Source: Adiantum capillus-veneris (lineage: Eukaryota > Streptophyta > Polypodiopsida > Polypodiales > Pteridaceae). Taken from it: a DNA stretch of 64,000 nucleotides. This document shows, in pieces, positions 12,008 to 26,066 of the stretch (position 1 is its first letter; each line of letters begins with the position of its first letter). Where the stretch lies: the NCBI GenBank assembly GCA_014529385.2, contig CM043949.1, forward strand, positions 112,673,977-112,737,976. Reading direction: 5' to 3'. The notes under the pieces are model-generated. The model was not told the DNA's origin, made no database searches, and saw only the letters and a list, made by a program, of their open reading frames with translations. The translations under genes were made by a program, and so were the position numbers.

Positions 12008-12670
12008 TCACGCTTTCAATATTCAATATACAATGTAAATAGAATACCTATTAGCATAGGATAGGATATATACATCAAATCCTTTACTTATAAGGCTGAA
12101 AATCTATCCAGTTGAGATCCTTTGACTTACACAAATGCATAAAAAGATAAAGCATAATATCTTCTCAAACAAGCACTTATTCTCCATTTAGGCATTTACG
12201 ACTAATGGTTGTTTCACACATGATCGAATGCTACTTATCATAGGCAAAGCTATTCATGCTATCACATGCAAACAAACATAAACTGGGCTGGGGCAATGCA
12301 CACCTTGTGTCGGTGCATAGGCCAAATACCATATGCCCCCCCGCACCCCACCCGCCGCCCCTCTTCCTCCAAGCCCTTTCATTATGTGGCAAGGGTCTCC
12401 AAGGTGTATTAGATATAGTTGAGAAAATATGTAGATGGGAGTACATTAAAGCTAGGTTTTTCTTGAGCACTTGGATACACAATATTTTTTCACTATTATT
12501 CCATAGTCCATTATCTATACTCTTTATAATGGAGCTTGAAAAATTAGAGGAAAAAGGCAGCTTCCATGCATTGCCTTGTAGTTGATTTGCATGGCATGTT
12601 GGATCAACGCAAAAATTGAGATGTTGAGTCCCTTATGAGTCATCCTCCTTGCCGTGGACGCAGTAAAGAG

Positions 12671-12717
<47 letters not shown>

Positions 12718-13854
12718 ATATGCATGTCCATACTTGGGGGTGCATTCTTCTCCATGCACTCTCCCACCCTCCCATCATCAGTGATGACACTTCCGAGTAG
12801 CGTTGTGGGGGCTGATGTGCTGAGATATATTTAACTACAAGTTATGGTGGTGATGCAACAATTGAAGCGTAAAGTCAAAATGAGTCCTTTCCCTACAATG
12901 GTGAATACAGAACGACCTTAATTGGGCATGCAAGGATGCAAAGTGCCCTAGCATTGTATGCATTTGGGCTTTTTCTGTGGCTAGCAATGTTTTATCTTCT
13001 CGGAGCCACTACCTCCAATTGCTTCATTTGGAGAAGTTGTAGATGTTTTACATATATCTCCTGATGTGGTAGGGGCAAGGATGACCCTATTTGCAATAAA
13101 AAATCGGGATCCGGATGTTTTTTCTAGTGTCATTGTTTTTGCTTTCTCGGATCGCATCGAAAGCACTGGTTTGGCAGCATCCTTGTTCATATGTTATTCA
13201 TTTCCACAATTGTTTCTAGCATTATGGCCCTTCTAACTTGTAAGAGTAGTTAGGAGCCCAAATTCGTCATTTTCAAAGAAAAGAAAGTCAAAAATCTCGA
13301 CGACGAATGTGTGTGGTCCACGTGTTGTAAATGCTAGCATTACAAAACAAGAAATCTCCACCCTTTTAACTGCTCAAGAAGCACAAGCAACTACTAAGGG
13401 GTTTGTAAGAGTGAATCCCATTTCTTTTATCCAAGATTTTTTCTTGCTTGTGTCTATGTGGATCCTCTCTGTGGTTTTTTTGAATGAGGTATACTTACAA
13501 GAGGCTATATGCTATATTTTCATATACATGATGCATTTGTTTAGAGGGGCTACACATGGTGCATTTGCGGCAAGCTATATACTATATCTTCAACTACATG
13601 ATATATGATGCATTTGTTTAATGGGCTAAGCCGCTACACAGCTGTCACACTAGGCATACGTCCTTCTTACTGGATACCTTGATAATGAAAGGTGAGGTCA
13701 TGTTTTTGCGATGGTCTTATGTTCTCGATTAGTGTGTGTATGGTGTACATATCTGAGTGCTATTCGTTGTAAAGTGAGGTTAGCTTAGTGCTTCTGACAT
13801 TCTTCTATCAAGTGAAAATATGGTATTCTCCATAAATTTTGAACTCAAGACATG

Positions 13855-13899
<45 letters not shown>

Positions 13900-14440
13900 G
13901 AGGAGGAGGAGGGGGGGGAGAGGAAGAGTGCGCTTCTTCCCTGGTATTCTCAACCTATGCCATTGATTATTGCCCGTCAGAAAGCTCTACTCTCAAAAGG
14001 ATAAGGAAAAAAATGACCTAATTTTCACTTTTTTACCTAAGGCATTAAAAAAATATGTATGGCTGCTCATGAGATACATAAAATTATTTGCATTTGTTGA
14101 ACTCGTGAGCACCATGGTAGCGTCAAATATACTCATGTAGATCCCGTAAATACATCAAAAGTGCATATACAAATGATATGTCTGTCAATAAATAAGCATT
14201 GTATGCTAAAAATATAATCACTGAAGGTTGTTCACTGCGCACTGCTAATAGTAGGTTAATGCACTCATATTTGCACCAATAATTGCTTGGATTTTCTCTC
14301 CAATTGACACTTCTATCAGGGGGGTATAAGTTAGAGAAAAATAGAGGGTTTCTACACCTAAATCTACTCCTAAACACTCATTCTTACTCACCCTTTCCGC
14401 TGCCCCCCTCCAACTCCCTCCCTCAGCCTTTGCCTCGGCC
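11181..14440. other. Unique-looking non-coding region with microsatellites
   Basis: No gene is recognised. It contains (GA)n at about 11969-12001, (AG)n at 12672-12714 and (GA)n at 13859-13893. There is a C-rich patch at 12340-12365. A local imperfect direct repeat lies at about 13500-13615, sharing AGCTATATACTATAT-like and ATGCATTTGTTTA phrases. Open frames here are short and show no recognisable domains. Confidence 0.55.
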
Positions 14441-14472
14441 GTATTCCCTCTAGCTGGAGACCACCTCGCGAC

Positions 14473-14475
<3 letters not shown>

Positions 14476-14509
<34 letters not shown>

Positions 14510-14556
14510 GCAGAGTGCTTCAAGCTCATCCTCTGCCCCCCTCCCTCCTCAGTGTG

Positions 14557-14607
<51 letters not shown>

Positions 14608-14685
14608 GCAGAGTGCTTCGTTCTCATCCTCTGCCCCGCTCCCTCCTCCGTGTGCCCCATAGAGAGAGAGAGAGAGAGAGACTCT
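14476..14685. repeat. Duplicated ~95-bp unit bounded by AG and CA microsatellites
   Basis: The sequence AGTATGCAGAGTGCTTC plus CTCATCCTCTGCCCC occurs twice, at about 14507 and 14602. The blocks are ordered (AG)n, unit, (CA)n, unit, (AG)n. It is a small version of the microsatellite-bounded duplication seen at 0.6-2.0 kb. Confidence 0.85.
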
Positions 14686-15432
14686 CGCCATCCCCCACCC
14701 CACAGAAACACGCTGCTCATGCAAATATACAAGCTCACAAACGAGAGACGGTTAGAGAAAGAAATGCATGCCACATAAAGTGACACGCGCCTTCCCGCCA
14801 AGGTACACGAGACACATGGAGAAAGAGATAGAGGGAGAGAGTAACACATGTGGAAAGAGAGAGAGAGAGAGAGAGAGAGAGTTTACACCGTAGGAAACTA
14901 TCCCAAGAGATGCCATCCCAAATCAATCGAGCATATGATGCCTCTCTAGAGACCAAAGACTTTGGAATCTATATTGATTCCCATTTAAACACCAATTTAT
15001 TGAAATTGACCAGACATACTAGCGTTAAGAAACACAAGAGCATATAAATTGTTGCCTATACAAGGTATTATACAAATTTACTTGAACAAATTGTATATTT
15101 TGCCCATCTCAATCAAAATCAATGGTAAGAAAAGCTACTATTATTATATATATCTCAATTTCTATATCCTTTGATGGCTTCCAAGGAAATAAATTCAATA
15201 AGCAACAATTTGCAAGGGAAGGTAAACAAGATCCGACCCTTTCTTTATAGAGAGAGTACGAAGTCTTTGCATTGTCCAATGTCAAGAGGCTTTTCAAGCC
15301 GGCTTTTCATCTCCTACAGTAGCACCCACTTCTTCATCTTAGATGTATCGAAGATTTTTCATTCTTCCAAAATGGTAGAGATCTACTTGCATTTCTAATG
15401 GCTTAAAAAAAAATAAAGCTCTCTTAATGGTG
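14686..15432. other. Left flank of element E1
   Basis: This stretch includes an (AG)n tract at about 14857-14881 and otherwise AT-rich DNA without a recognisable gene. It ends in AATGG next to the TGACG terminus of the E1 LTR. Confidence 0.5.
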
Positions 15433-15590
15433 ACGGGAGCAAAGCGAGACACGGACCCCGACGGTCTCTAAAGCGTCGGGAGCCGATGCACGTCGCAAGC
15501 TGATCACAGTAAAGCGAACAGGAGACACCACCTAATTTTGAGTGATTAGGACGTAAACAACTGTGATTTGAAATATCACGAATTCTACAC

Positions 15591-15636
<46 letters not shown>

Positions 15637-16665
15637 TAGAGAGAATAGATAGGTGATGAAACCCCTCGGGGGTGCGAGGGAGAATTATTGTCTTGCCATG
15701 TTTACAGCAACCTTACTTCCGACGAGGTGGCACATCACGGTGATAGAGATGGAGGGAGAGATAGTGAACCTACTTGGTGCGTTCTCTAGAGATGACTCAT
15801 TAACATGAAAACTTGTTAACATGAGTGTGTGTGCATCGACCGTTGTAATCAAGATGTGAACATCGCTTCCTTTACATCATACAATTCCCAAAGCAAACCA
15901 CTATGCTAAGTCCCCTCTCTTGTGATGCAAATATTGCCAATTCCTCCCACCAAAATACTACCAAGTGCTGACCTCTCCTGAACTTGCCCCCCCCCGATAG
16001 TGACCTCTCAGTGCCATTTCATAGATGTTGGCTGCTTTAAATTTGGGTAATCTGGCTTGATTAGGGTAATCTAATCAAGGGAGACAAAGCAAGGCGGTGG
16101 GCCCAGGGTGGTTGACCCTTGCTTTGCTTGGGGAGTTATTAGAAGGAAAACCTCTAGGTGGGCCTTTGTGACCATCACCTAGAGAGATGAGAATTTACAA
16201 ATTTGGGACTTTTATAAAGCTTGGGTGAAAACTGAAAAAATGATGATAATAACCTACGGTTTACTGAAGAGGGCATCGTGGTCGCGTGATGCCGGTAAAT
16301 GGCAGCTTTGCCGGTGTGTCGGTGTAGTGCGTTCATCACTTTCGAGGTCGACTGGGACATGCCTTCGGCGCCTTTGCTCTTTTTGGTGTCGGTGTCGCAT
16401 AATTTGGGTCGTCCTCCTTTTTGTTCATGTCGTCGTTGCTGCTGAATCCTCCGTTTTTTGTATTTACCATTGGTGTGTGCGTTTATGCGTGTGTGTATGT
16501 GTGGATGCGTGTGCGTGAGTATGTGTGTATATATATGTATGTGCACGAGCGTGCGTGGGAACGGGGGGGTATGTATATTATATATATGTGTGTGTATATA
16601 TATATATACACATATAATTTGGTGGTTCTGGCGACGCAAAGACGGGGAGAGAGAGTGTGTGTGCG

Positions 16666-16750
<85 letters not shown>

Positions 16751-17021
16751 TTATGGTGCGGCGCCTGCTCGGGCTAAGAAGAGAGAGAGAGAGTGCAAGG
16801 AGCGGAGAGGCGGGCTGCGGGTGAGTGCGCACAGAGCGAGTGAGAGAGAGGGTGGGTGATGTGGTGAGGAGGGGATGGGAGGATAGGGTGTGTGTGTGGT
16901 GTTGCTTCAAGAGCGCCCGCATGGGCTGGGTCCAGGAGCGAGGGCGTGCGTGGGCGCAAGCAACAGAGGGCGCAAACCGGGGGGGGGGGGGGAGTTTAGT
17001 CAACGAGGGGGGGGAGTATGT

Positions 17022-17091
<70 letters not shown>

Positions 17092-17212
17092 GAATTGGTC
17101 CTAACGGCGGGTTCCCACCATGGGGGAAAAGAGAGTGAGAGAGGGTGTGAGGTGGTGAGGGAGGGTGAGAGGGGATAGATAGGGTGTGTGGTGGTGTGTG
17201 GGGAAGGGAATT

Positions 17213-17275
<63 letters not shown>

Positions 17276-17433
17276 AGTGGGAGGTGAAGATAGGGGGGGG
17301 GGGGGGGATATAAGGCTGGTGGTCCGCCAGGGTTGGGGAAGAAAACAGGGGGCGGTATAAGGCCGAAGGGGGTGTGGACGAGAGGGGAAGATGGGTATAA
17401 TATGGCGTCCCGCCAGGGCTAGGGTGTGGATGA

Positions 17434-17488
<55 letters not shown>

Positions 17489-17800
17489 AAATATCTGTGG
17501 CGGCCTGCCAAAGGGTGTGACAGAGGCATCTCATCTTATGCGCCCACTGGGCCTGGTGATGCAGTGGCAGAGTAGGTGAGAGAGAATTGGTGGAGCCGAG
17601 CAGTAGGAGAGAGAGAGTCCAACTTCTGGCAATAATGGAGAAGTGTAGCCAATATGGTGGTGCCCTACTAGTGGTTAAGCTTAGAGGGGGTGGTGAATGG
17701 TAAAAAGCTTCCTTTTTTGTTTTTTTTTTCTTCTTTGGTAATATGCCTTCCCTTCTTGGGGCATTGTTCTTGCGGTCGCGGTTTCGAAAACCGGCCGTCA
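15433..17800 (-). repeat. E1 3' LTR
   Basis: This is the left LTR, 2.37 kb, matching 24493-26764 along its whole length. It contains (AG)n at 15592-15632, a long (GT)n at about 16671-16749, (GA)n at 17023-17093 and 17215-17272, and (AG)n at 17437-17484. Open frames inside it are microsatellite artefacts. Confidence 0.93.
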
Positions 17801-17833
17801 TTAGCCCTCCCATCTGGCTAGAGGCATTCATGC

Positions 17834-19630
17834 TCATAGCCCTTCCTCTGCATCTTTAGTTGTGGAATTGGAGGGTTCTCCCTCTTCTGGAATGTCTAGC
17901 ATGAACTCTGGATCAAACCTAAGGAAATACCTTTTCAGCCTCCATCCATTGACTCTAGTCTTGTGAATTCTCCCATCTACTTCCATCAGCTTATAGCTGT
18001 CGTTGTCATAGCGATTCTTGACAATGAATGGTCCCTCCCATCGGGGTTGAAATTTCTTGTCCTTCCTGGTGTCAAGCCTGTTGTCGTATCTCAACACTAA
18101 CATGCCTTTTTCTAGGCCCTTTTCCTTAAGCCCTTGATTGAAGGTGAGCCGGCGTCGTTCTGCCTGCGCTGCATAGTGATTGATTGCTTCTTCCCTATCT
18201 AGTTGGAGCCTTTCCAGATCCAGGATGTGGTTGCGGAGATTTACAATTGGGCGTTGTATCTGGCTAGCCAAGACTCGTAAGCTGGCTATCTGTACCTCAA
18301 TGGGTAGAATTGCCTCATTTTCGTAAACTAGATGGAAAGGGGTGAAACCTAATGATGTTCGGAACATCGTTCGATAGGCCCATAGAGTGGCCATGAGATG
18401 TTTATCCCAATCTCCTGAGTGGTTGTTCACCTGCTTTGTGATGATTTTGCATATCATTCTGTTTACTTTTTCTGCTAGGCCATTACACTGTGGATAGTAT
18501 GGTGTGGAATGTCGGCGTGTGATGCCTAACTTTTTCATCAGTTCTCCCACCAGATCGCCTCTGAAACCTGGTCCCCTATCTGATATTATCTCAAGAGGAG
18601 TGCCAAAATGGCAACATATGTGCTCAAATATGAACTTTGCTACCTCTTGGGCTGTGATGCGGGTGGTGGTTGTTGCTTCTGTCCATCGGGTCATGTAATC
18701 TACACCCACTATAATGTACACTTTACCTGATTGGGCCCTTGGTAGAGGACCGATTGCATCTATTCCCCACTTCTCAAACGGACCATATGAGATGATAGGA
18801 GTCTGTGGCTCATAGGTTAGTGTGCGATCACTGGCCACTTGATAGGCCTTGCATGTTTTACACCAATGATGTACATCCCTGTTCAAACTGGGCCAAGAGT
18901 ATCCTGCTTGTAGAATCTTCCTACTGGTGATATCTAGAGCAAAATGACTGCCGCAGACGCCATCGTGGCAACTTGAAATTACCTCTGTCATCTCACTGGA
19001 GGTTGACACTCGTCTGAGAATCTGATCCTTGCCCTTACAATACAAGTGGTTGTTTACAAGGCGGTATCTGGTAGCCTTCCTTACCAGCCACTGTTTCTGG
19101 CCTTTAGTGTACCCTTTCAGAAATTCTCCTGTATTTAGAAAGCTAATGATATCAGGCATAGCATCACTACCTTGAATGAGGGGTAGTTTCAGTTTGATTG
19201 CTCCTATGGGAACGTCTTGTATTCTTTTCTTGGCTAGAGCATCTGCCTCCTGATTTTCTGTCCTAGGGACATGAAATAATTGCACTGCTTCAAACTTCCT
19301 TAAAAGATCCTTAACTTGTCGTAGTTGACCAAGTAACACCTGATTTTTACAAACCCAAGTGCCGTTTATCTGCTTTATCAAAAGCAAAGCATCGCCAAAC
19401 ACATTTAGGCATTGAACCCCTTGTGAAATACATTGTTCTAACCCAAGAATTAAAGCTGCATACTCTGCTTCGTTGTTAAAGTGGGAGTGTAATAACTGCA
19501 CGATGGAGAATACCCTTTCCTGTTGCTCATTGAAAATGACTATGCTAGCTGCAGACTGGTCCACTATTCTTTTGTATGCTCCGTCAAAGAAAAGAGAGTG
19601 AGCTCTTTCTAGCTTAGGACTTTCTACCAT
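17834..19630 (-). pseudogene. E1 second RNase H plus integrase region
   Basis: This open stretch of ~598 codons starts with an archaeal-type RNase H (about residues 12-135). Its acidic residues fall in the expected places: FFDGA, NNEAEY, VFGD and EADALAKK. Next comes an HHCC zinc-binding region (about 220-262, with WCKTC) and an integrase core with GIDAIGP, IISDRGPGF and LAEKVNR spaced as DD35E. The last part is a basic C-terminal domain. No chromodomain is seen. The extra RNase H next to integrase is the diagnostic Tat feature. The stretch belongs to the E1 fossil and is not expected to be made as a separate protein. Confidence 0.9.
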
Positions 19631-19636
19631 TGGTGT

Positions 19637-21640
19637 TTATTCTTTTGCTTCCGTGTTGACCTTCAGCTTCTTCTCGTAGTGGCGATGAGTAAGTATTCCC
19701 GCTAAACTAGCCCTGGTGGAGTTTTCCACTTGCATGGTGTAGTCAGACTCTAGTAATCTAACCAGCCATTTAGAGATCCTAGATGAGACATCCATGTTTC
19801 GCATTACATACAGAAAGACCTCCTCTATTGTCAGAATTACAAAGGGTCTAGGCAAAAGATAGGAGCGGAACTTTGTGGTAGCAAACATTAGTGCAAGAAC
19901 CATGTGTTCTACTACGGTGAATCCCTTTTCTGATGGGATCATGACACGACTAGAGAAGTAAATAGGACACATGAAAGAAGTTTGGGGGTCCTTTTGCATT
20001 AATACGGCTCCAACTGTGTCACTTCCTACACTGGGGTTCACATAAAATGGCTCGTCCCACTTGGGGGGTGAAATGGTGGGAAGCGTGGCTAGGATTTGCT
20101 TCACCTCAGTAAATTGATGCTCATTTTCTTCACTCCATGAGAAGACATCCCTCTTGGTGACTTGTTGTAGAGGGAGAACCACTTGAGATAGCAAGTGAAT
20201 GAACCTGCTTAAGTATCTTACCTTCTGAAGGAAAGAAACCAACTGCTTAGCGGTGGTGGGTGATGACAAAGATACCAGAGCTTGAATCTTGTTAGGGTCA
20301 GCCTCAATCCCTTTTGCTAAAATTACATGGCCAAGGAGAGTGACTTTGCTTTCGCCAATGTGACACTTATCCACGTTAAGCTGGCCACCCAAGGTTTGCA
20401 GCCTGGTCAGGCCATCATAGACTTTGCTCAAATGGAGGGAGCGTGAACTATAGATGCAAAAATCATCTATGAAGACCCGTATTGACGTTCCAAAGTAGGG
20501 TTGGAAGACAAAAGTCACATAGCGCTGGAATGTGGCCGAAGCGTTGGTGAGGCCAAAAGGCATCACTCTATAAGCAAAGCATCCCCAAGGTGTGATTAAG
20601 GTTGTCTTCTTCTGGTCTTCTTCCGCAATGCTAATCTGAAAGTATCCTGAGTAGCCATCACATACTGTGTAGCGCTCATGTCCTACCACTTCATTGAGAA
20701 TTTCATCCTGGAATGGGAGGGGAAAGTGATCCCTCTTTGTGGATGCATTGAGAGGTTTATAGTCCACACGGACTCTCCACTTTCCATTCTTCTTTTGTGT
20801 GACTACTACTGAAGAGACCCATTCTGAGTCTTCGACGGGGTAAATGAAACCTGCCTGTAGCAAATTCCTCACTTCTTTGAGTAGTGCCTCTTGTTGGATT
20901 ACCCCAAGTCTTTTGAGCTTTTGCACTACGGGTTTACTTCCTTCCTTGAGTTTTATGTGGTGTTGTACTACTGTGATTCCTGTGATCTTATCATAGCCAT
21001 CAATGAACAATGTACTGAAGTTACCTAGCATGGAGACATATTCCTTCCTTTCTTCATCGGTTAACTCATTGGAGAGCATCCGATGTAACTTACTTGCATC
21101 CTCTAAGGATTGGGTACCTGATGGTTCCTCTTGGTTTGTCGGGGGTGCTTCAGATTGTATCAATTTCTTTGGGTCTTTAAGGATGACCCCCATCACTTTG
21201 ATGCTACTGTCACTCTCATCAATTGTTGTCTCTTCTCCTGAGGTAGACGAATAGTCACTGGTGGACTCATCTTTTGAAGCCTCCAGGATCATGTTGCGTT
21301 TCTCCCCAATCCTCACGTCGTAGAATATGGACTTCCCTTTATCGTCCTTCATCTGAATCATTCCAGTGCTCCAGTCTTGCTTAGCTTCTATAGCCATGAG
21401 CCAAGGTCTCTCAAGAATGATAGGGTAGCCCTCCCCTTTGTGTGGCATAACAAAGATGTCTACCTCCACTTCTGTATTGAATGCCTTCACCTTGATCGCA
21501 TTCACAATGCCTACGCATTTCACTCTTATGCTATTTGCCATTTTTGCTCGGCAAGGTGCCGGCCTACTCACCTCTAGACCTAGATGGTGCATCATTTTTT
21601 CACTCATGACGCATATTTGGGTGCCACCCATCTATGTAGA
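19637..21640 (-). pseudogene. E1 protease, reverse transcriptase and first RNase H region
   Basis: The N-terminal ~90 residues look like a retropepsin-type domain (IILERPWLMAIEA at its end). Reverse transcriptase occupies about residues 235-440, with [25 protein letters not shown] and the catalytic FIDD. A Ty3/gypsy-type RNase H follows (about 525-650), with GAVLMQKD and a VVEHMVLAL-like helix. The order protease-RT-RNase H, continuing into a second RNase H and integrase, establishes Ty3/gypsy Tat. Confidence 0.9.
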
Positions 21641-21803
21641 CGTTTGAGATTCGTTGCCCCTTGATGTGGGTATCCATAGTTGGTATGATGTCGTCGAGAT
21701 CCCTCCCAGAGATAGCCCCAGCTATCCTTGGTCTTGATTTTCTGGTACTCACCATCTTTTTCCATTGCCTCCTTGTCCTTGGTGCAAGGTGGAGTAATTG
21801 GGG

Positions 21804-23070
21804 TCAAGTTATCTTCGGGCCTTGCATCAACACATCCTGAACTAAGTCATAGGGTTTAGCATACTCACCTAGTGAGAAATCCACGATGTCTATCTTCCGT
21901 CGCGGTTTAGCTGCTTGCTTGCTAGACACGGCTTTCCCTTTCATTTTCTCTTCTCTTTGAGAGGCTTCTTCGTGCCTTGCACTCTTCACTCCCATAGCAT
22001 CCACCTCTTCTACTTTTGCTTTCCCTTTGTGCTTCTCTCGAACTGGTTCTTCTACCTTTGCCTTCCCTTTAGCTTCCAACCTAATAACACTCACCACTTG
22101 GTTTACAGCAAGTGGTGGGTGTAGTGGTGGAATAAGAGGTTGCGGTGCTGGTTGTGGTTGTACAGGTGGTCGAAGGATCTGGACCGATGGAATCGGTCCT
22201 GGTTGCCTGGGTGGTGGTGGTCTTACCCTTGGCGGAGAGATCTGATTATGTCTCCCTCCTCTATTGAAATTCTGTCTCCTTGGATGTGGACAGTAGTACA
22301 TACCATAGCCGTCTTCCCCGCAATTATAGCAGTGGTACTCTTGGTTTTGCCTTCGTTGCCCTCTCTCTTGTTCTAGATTGCATGCCCTTGCTGCACCAGA
22401 TGCACGGATAAACTCTTTAGTTGGGTAGTGATGCGACTCAGCAAATCTTGCTGCTCTTCTGATCTCTTGTGGTTGGGCTCTATGAACGGCTGTTGTGGTC
22501 ACTGGGGTTAGTCGGACTGAGCTTGATTCCTCTGACTCGTTGACTCTTGCTTCCATACGCTGCTTCTTGTCTTTAAGGCGGGCTACTTCTACTGCCAACT
22601 CATATGTTGCAAGAAACGTTCCCTTCACCTTCTCCTTAAGTGTCGACCACCACAGGCCACCAATGAAACAATCCTTCTTCAGGAAATTAGGCGCTCCTTC
22701 ACCTTCCTTCAGTGAGGCAACCCATCTCTCCCATAAGTCCACAAACTTGGACTCGTAGGTGGCATACTCTAGCAGACTTCCCTGCTTTAATTCCGTCAGT
22801 AGTTGCCATAGCTTCTCCGACGTTGTGCCTCCACCAAACCTCTTCACAAAGGCAGCACGTAACACATCCCATGCATTCTTGGTAACCTGTGGCAAAGCAT
22901 TGTACTAGGACTTGGCCTCTACTTTCATTAGTAAAGAAAAAATTCGAAGCCGTAAGGCGTCGTCATCCTTGTTGGAAACCACACAAGCGATGTCGAAATC
23001 ATCTAGAAAGTCGGTGGTGAGATCTTCTCCCTTCTTTCCGTTGAACGTGGGGAAAGAAACACTTTCCATG
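21804..23070 (-). pseudogene. E1 gag region
   Basis: The translation has the retrotransposon gag pattern: an N-terminal capsid-like part with WDVLRAAFVKRFGG, LKQGSLLEYATYESKF and DLWERW. A proline-rich linker and a zinc-knuckle-like segment (YNCGEDGYGMYYCPH) follow. It lies immediately upstream of the protease/RT region in the element's sense. Confidence 0.8.
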
Positions 23071-23597
23071 GTAGTAACTCAGGAAATTACAACTTTTTTT
23101 AAAAAAAATTATATTAATGAGAGTAGCAGCTCATAGCGGCTTTTTACAAAGTTGCATGGATAGATTAAAACAAGATAAAGATGGAAACATTGAAGGAGTG
23201 GTGGTAATCCAATATGGGGAGAATGATAATGTTTGGGGAGCTAAGGATTTCTCCTAGCACCGCAGCACCAAACAAATACACGATCTTCTGTTGGTAGAAG
23301 ATCTTCCTATCTACATAGATATTCACATGCATATGCTGCAGAAATCTAAACGGGAACGTTGTTGGCCCGTTTTCCATCATGCACAAAAGGTGGAGAACTT
23401 ACTTATACTCTTACCGTGTCGGTGTTGAGGATTCGGCACATCCACAGGAGGTCGTCGCCTTTCATGGGCTCTATCTTTCATGGGCACATCCACAGGAGGT
23501 CGTCGCCTTTCATGGGCTCTATCTTTCTTTCTTCGTTCAGCACGTGCGAGGTGATGGCGACGCGTCTAACCACTCCCAGCCTTTTGGCTAGCAACAA

Positions 23598-24193
23598 CTA
23601 CAGATAATTACCATAGTCGGCGTGTTGCATCAATTCCACTCCATTCAGCTGTAATTCGTCTCCAACCCACTGGGTTTCACCCGTGGTGGAGAGCTTCTTC
23701 AAGATAAGTTTTACAGTGAGAGGAGGAAGACCCTCTACCCGTCTTCCAAAATAGCGAGAGCAATAGCCGAACCACTCTTCCTTAGGGCATGAGAACCTTC
23801 TTACCACTTCTTCTTCAAAATTGTCAAAGTGAACTGGCAGTACTCTCATGCGTTGTGCGAATCGGTAGGTGACCTTCCGCCGCTTAGCCTCGGATGACCT
23901 TCTCTTTGGCAAACTGGATACGACCCGGCTTTCCGAACTTGAAGCACTCGCTTTACCAGACGCTTCTTCCTTTGGGGTCATGTGTTTCCAAACTGGCTTA
24001 ACCTTTCCTTACCTTTGGCTCGAGCAGCCCCTTTAGGCCATTTTGGAGTAGAGGTTATACGTTTGATTGCAGTTTCCTTAGGAAAGAGAGGCCTTATCGT
24101 TTTCTTTCCTCCTTTGATGTGGATGACTTCCTCGCGTTGAATGTCAATGTAAACGATTTCATCCCCTTTGCTGCTTTCGTTGCTGGCACTCAT
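23598..24193 (-). pseudogene. E1 extra upstream reading frame
   Basis: Between the 5' LTR and gag there are two open stretches with basic, serine-rich composition (for example SSLPKRRSSEAKRRKV) and a segment SCPKEEWFGYCSRYFG. I do not recognise a domain. Tat-group elements are known to carry an additional ORF upstream of gag, and the position fits. The intervening sequence at 23435-23530 contains a 48-bp direct repeat (GGCACATCCACAGGAGGTCG). Confidence 0.5.
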
Positions 24194-24492
24194 TGACAGT
24201 GTGTTTTGGTTGACAACAGTGATAGCACTTCATAGACCTCCCACCTGACCCTCTCAATTTGTGGTTAGAACGAGCAACACGAGATGGAGAGCTTACCTCT
24301 TGAATACTGACGACACTGCAGCCTGGCAGTAGTACTTCAATGAAGGCGGCTAGTGCCTCCTCGGTCTCTTCCTCTTCTGCCCTCCAGTTAGAGAACTCCT
24401 TCAGCCATTCGTCTAAGATTGATGGTGTGCGTTGCTTTCAGCATTGAAACCTGAAGGTTTCCGAGAAGCCCTCCTCAGTGGGGGGCACCAAA

Positions 24493-26015
24493 TGACGGAA
24501 GCAAAGCGAGACACAGACCCCGACGGCCTCTAAAACGCCGGGAGTCGATGCACGTCGCAAGCCGATCACGGTAAAGCGAACAGGGAGCACCACCTAGCTT
24601 TGAGCGCCTAGGACGCAGACAATGGTGATTTAAAATATCACGAATTCTACACACACACACACACACATAGATAATAAAGAAAAAAGACAGGTGATGAAAA
24701 CCCTCCGGAGTGCGAGGGAGAATTATTCTCTTGCCATGTTTACAGTAACTTTGTTTCCGGCGAGGTGGCACATCACGATGATAGAGATAGAGGGAGAGAT
24801 AGTGACCCTACTTGGTGCGTTCTCTAGAGATGACTCATTGACGTGAAAACTTGCTAACATGAGTGTGTGTGCATCGACCATTGGAATCGAGATGTGAACA
24901 TCGCTTCCTTTACATCATACAATTCCCAAAGCAAACCACTATGCTAAGTCTCCTCTCTTGTGATACAAATAATGCCAATTCCTCCCACCAAAATACTACC
25001 AAGTGCTGACCTCTCTTGAGCTTGCCCCCCCCCCCCGATAGTGACCTCTCAGTGCCTTTTTAATCAGGGGAGACAAAGCAAGGCGGTGGATCCGGGGTGG
25101 TTGACCCTTGCTTTGTTTTGGGGAGTTATTATCAGGAAAACCTTTAGGTGGGCCTTTGTGACCATCACCTAAAGAGATGAGGATTTACAAATTTTGGATT
25201 TTTACAAAGCTTGGGTGAAAACTGAAAAAATGATGATAATGACCTACGGTTTACTGAAGAGGACATCGTGGTCGCGTGATGCCGGTAAATGGCAGCTTTG
25301 CCGGTGTGTCGATGTAGCGCGTTCATCACTTTCGGGGTTAGTCGGGGCATGCCTTCGGCCTCTTCGCTCTTTTTGGTGTCGGTGTCGCGTAATTTGAGTC
25401 GTCCTCCTTTTTGTTGATGTCGTCGTTGCTGAATCCTCCGTTTTTTGTATTTACCATAGGTGTGTGCGTTTATGCGTTTGTGTGTATGTGGGTGCGTGTA
25501 CGTGAGTATGTGTATATATATATGTGTGCCCGAGCGTGCGCTGGAACGGGGGGGGAGGGGGGTATGTATATTATATATATGTGTATATATATATATTTAT
25601 TTATTTATTTATTTATTATTAATTTTTTTTTAATTTCGGTGGTTTGGCGACGCAGAGACGGGGAGAGAGATGAAGTGAGAGAGAGAGAGTGCACGAGCAT
25701 GTGTGTCTGTGTGTATGTGACTGTGTGATTATGGTGCGACGCCTACTCGGGCTGAGAAGAGAGAGAGAGAGCGCGCGAGGAGCGGAGAGGCGGACTACGG
25801 GTAAGTGCGCACAGCGCGAGTGAGAGAGGGTGGGTGAGGTGGTGAGGGGGGGATGGGAGGATAGGGTGTGTGTGTGGTGTTTCTTCAAGAGCGCCCGTAT
25901 GGGCTGGGTCCGGGAGCGAGGACGTAGGTGGACGCAGGGGGGTTTGACAGAGGGCGCAAACGGGGGGGGGGGGAGGGGGGGGAGTTTAGTCAACGAGGAG
26001 GGGGGGGGAGTATGT

Positions 26016-26066
<51 letters not shown>

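Noticed and set aside
12256-12585. 109-codon open frame on the + strand
   Set aside because: Its proline-rich part comes from a C-rich patch, the remainder has no recognisable domain, and no splice or promoter context supports it.
23088-23430. LINE 3' end inserted between E1 gag and its upstream ORF
   Set aside because: The T/A run and the TTTACAAAG-type sequence resemble a plant LINE tail, but no RT remnant or target duplication was found. It may simply be the element's own leader.
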